A program made the position numbers and the translations under genes. The notes beneath the pieces are model-generated. The model did no database searches and was not told the DNA's origin. It saw only the letters and a program-made list of their open reading frames with translations. A DNA stretch of 7,809 nucleotides from Oligoflexia bacterium (lineage in GTDB: Bacteria > Bdellovibrionota > UBA1018). The stretch lies in assembly GCA_903854365.1 (NCBI GenBank), contig CAINWE010000363.1:1-7809 (forward strand), given 5' to 3'. Positions 6,905 to 7,809 of the stretch are shown in pieces (positions within the stretch are counted from its first letter, which is position 1; each line of letters begins with the position of its first letter).

Positions 6905-6922
6905 TGCCTAAACATTCAGGCA
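6905..6922. terminator. Weak hairpin between convergent genes
   Basis: TGCCT (6905-6909) and AGGCA (6918-6922) form a 5-bp stem, extendable by one G-T pair, around an 8-base loop. It lies in the 69-base gap between the stop codons of the reductase and pentapeptide genes. There is no adjoining T-run on the plus strand, so a bidirectional terminator role is only a possibility. Confidence 0.25.
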
Positions 6923-6966
6923 TCTTGGTTCAGAGCTAAAAGTGCCCTAAAAAGGAACCGCCCACC

Positions 6967-7599
6967 CTAATCACTCCGATTACCCGAACCGAGAAAAAGG
7001 ACGGGGTGGATAGGGGTATATCCGCCAGACCAAATCGTTTTGCCATCAAATACAATGTCATTGAGTTTAGCGCCAACGACCTGCGCATGAGTCAAGTTCG
7101 CCCCCCTTAAAACAGCACCGTACATTAAGGCCTGGTTCAGATTGGCTCCGGTCAGATTGGCTCGAGACAAGTCTGCGTCTGTCAGGTTCGCTCCGGTCAA
7201 ATCAGCTCCTCGAAGATCAGCCTCAGCGAGACAGGCCCGAGAGAGATCAGCACCCCTCAGATCAGCACCAGACAGGTCAGCCAATACTAGCCCAGAATAA
7301 GCAAGAGAAGCACCGCCAAGTTTTGACCGCGAAAGATAGGCGCCATGCAGATTCGCGTATTTAAGATTTGCGCCCTGCAGACTGGCTTCTGAGAAATGCA
7401 CCCCATAGAGGAGCGCCATTTCCAACTGAATCCCATTCAATTGAGCCCGATCGAGTGAAGCCAAAGAGAGATCCGCCCTATTCAAGTAGCGATCACCTGA
7501 AGTGAGGCGATCCAGATCTGACCCTCGATAAGCCTGAGCATTCGCCCCCATCAAAAAAACGAACGTCGTTAACATAACACTCGTTAGCATTCTGTTCAT
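6967..7599 (-). CDS. Exported pentapeptide repeat protein
   Basis: A 210-residue protein with a signal peptide at about residues 1-23 (MNRMLTSVMLTTFVFLMGAN, then AQA|Y). From residue ~37 to ~186 it consists of about 30 pentapeptides in unbroken five-residue register, nearest the A(D/N)LXX consensus around LADLSGADLRGADLS and TGANLTDADLSRANLTGANL. This should fold as a right-handed quadrilateral beta-helix of seven to eight coils. A short C-terminal cap follows, FDGKTIWSGGYTPIHP. I chose ATG 7599 because a signal peptide begins there and GGGGGA (7605-7610) lies five bases upstream; a GTG at 7629 would add ten non-signal residues and abut the preceding stop codon. It follows the glutathione S-transferase gene by 30 bases and is probably co-transcribed with it. 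Cytoplasmic pentapeptide proteins of the Qnr/MfpA type mimic DNA, but export argues against that here. The function is unknown. Confidence 0.9.
   Translation of the reverse strand: MNRMLTSVMLTTFVFLMGANAQAYRGSDLDRLTSGDRYLNRADLSLASLDRAQLNGIQLEMALLYGVHFSEASLQGANLKYANLHGAYLSRSKLGGASLAYSGLVLADLSGADLRGADLSRACLAEADLRGADLTGANLTDADLSRANLTGANLNQALMYGAVLRGANLTHAQVVGAKLNDIVFDGKTIWSGGYTPIHPVLFLGSGNRSD
7042..7491 (-). repeat. Degenerate 15-bp tandem repeats encoding the pentapeptides
   Basis: About 30 diverged 15-base units encode the pentapeptide array. On the plus strand the best preserved units, around 7140-7280, share variants of a GCTCCGGTCAGATTG / GATCAGCACCCCTCA pattern. The ends (about 7400-7491 and 7042-7090) are much more diverged, as expected from an old array with recent expansion or homogenisation in its middle. 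Confidence 0.75.
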
Positions 7600-7604
7600 A
7601 CCAG

Positions 7605-7610
7605 TCCCCC
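7605..7610 (-). promoter_or_regulatory. Ribosome binding site of the pentapeptide gene
   Basis: On the minus strand GGGGGA precedes ATG 7599 by five bases. It is G-rich rather than a canonical AGGAGG, but it is the only candidate and it supports the signal-peptide start. Confidence 0.5.
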
Positions 7611-7629
7611 ACGAAACATGCTGGAACAC

Positions 7630-7809
7630 CTAATTTTCGAGCGCGACGGCCTTCCGAACCCCCGGACGCCCGGCGACTCGGGTGAGGTAAGCCTGGATAG
7701 CAGGGTAATCGGCCAGAGAAACATCCACCCAAGCGCACCAACCGAGAATTGTGAAAAGATACGGGTCAGCCACCGTGTATTTCGAACCACAAATATACTG
7801 GGAGAGATC
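7630..7809 (-). CDS. Glutathione S-transferase, C-terminal domain (5' partial)
   Basis: The minus-strand frame is open from the window edge to a TAG at 7632-7630 and gives the last 59 residues. They read as the end of a GstA-like C-terminal helical domain: YICGSKYTVADPYLFTILGW (residues 5-24), with the conserved TVAD N-capping/Asp motif found in GST helix 6, then VDVSLADYPAIQAYLTRVAG (28-47) and RPGVRKAVALEN at the end. This matches the usual 'F-x-x-ADxYLF...L..yP.l..Y..Rv..RP.V..A' pattern. The glutathione-binding N-terminal domain is outside the window, so substrate and class cannot be set. The pentapeptide gene starts 30 bases downstream on the same strand, so they probably form an operon. 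It is a second GST-superfamily gene within 1 kb of the hydroquinone reductase, but on the other strand. Confidence 0.88.
   Translation of the reverse strand, partial: DLSQYICGSKYTVADPYLFTILGWCAWVDVSLADYPAIQAYLTRVAGRPGVRKAVALEN

Noticed and set aside
7600..7629. GTG 7629 start for the pentapeptide protein
   Set aside because: It adds ten residues ahead of a normal signal peptide and has no clear ribosome binding site; ATG 7599 is preceded by GGGGGA.
7493..7790. Two other minus-strand open frames over the GST/pentapeptide junction
   Set aside because: They are out of frame with the GST C-terminal domain and the pentapeptide protein, both of which show clear family motifs, and they have no features of their own.

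Overview
The window comes from a Gram-negative bacterium of moderate GC content: there are signal peptides, a probable lipoprotein and a glutathione-dependent enzyme. The mix of NfrB-like glycosyltransferase, DUF2334 protein and loosely conserved lipobox would suit a Bdellovibrionota- or Myxococcota-like genome. That is a weak impression, and nothing here fixes the taxon.

Region 1 (1-5805, plus strand) is one tightly packed run of five genes that ends at a strong hairpin (5821-5853). In order they are: the C-terminal end of an NfrB-like family 2 glycosyltransferase (cut by the window edge); glmS, the glucosamine-6-phosphate synthase; an exported concanavalin A-like/DUF1080-like domain protein; an exported DUF2334 polysaccharide-deacetylase-like protein; and an unrecognised probable lipoprotein whose start overlaps the end of the DUF2334 gene. 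The gaps are 28, 69 and 72 bases, then an 8-base overlap. I read this as a synthase-dependent exopolysaccharide module. GlmS would feed UDP-GlcNAc supply, the glycosyltransferase would polymerise at the inner membrane, the DUF2334 protein would trim acetyl groups outside the cytoplasm, the lectin-like protein would bind the glycan, and the lipoprotein could be an envelope component. The polymer and the lipoprotein's role are inference.

Region 2 (5956-6897, plus strand) is a separate gene for a glutathionyl-hydroquinone reductase (YqjG/ECM4 type) with its CPWAHR active site.

Region 3 (6967-7809, minus strand, convergent with region 2) holds the C-terminal 59 residues of an ordinary glutathione S-transferase running off the window edge. 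It is followed after 30 bases by an exported protein built of about 30 uninterrupted pentapeptide repeats. The convergent gap 6898-6966 has only a weak hairpin.

No rRNA, tRNA, CRISPR, insertion sequence or prophage gene was seen. The item most worth following up is the exopolysaccharide module: DUF2334 in place of a classical PgaB/IcaB deacetylase, an associated lectin-like protein, a glmS copy inside the run, and an orphan lipoprotein.
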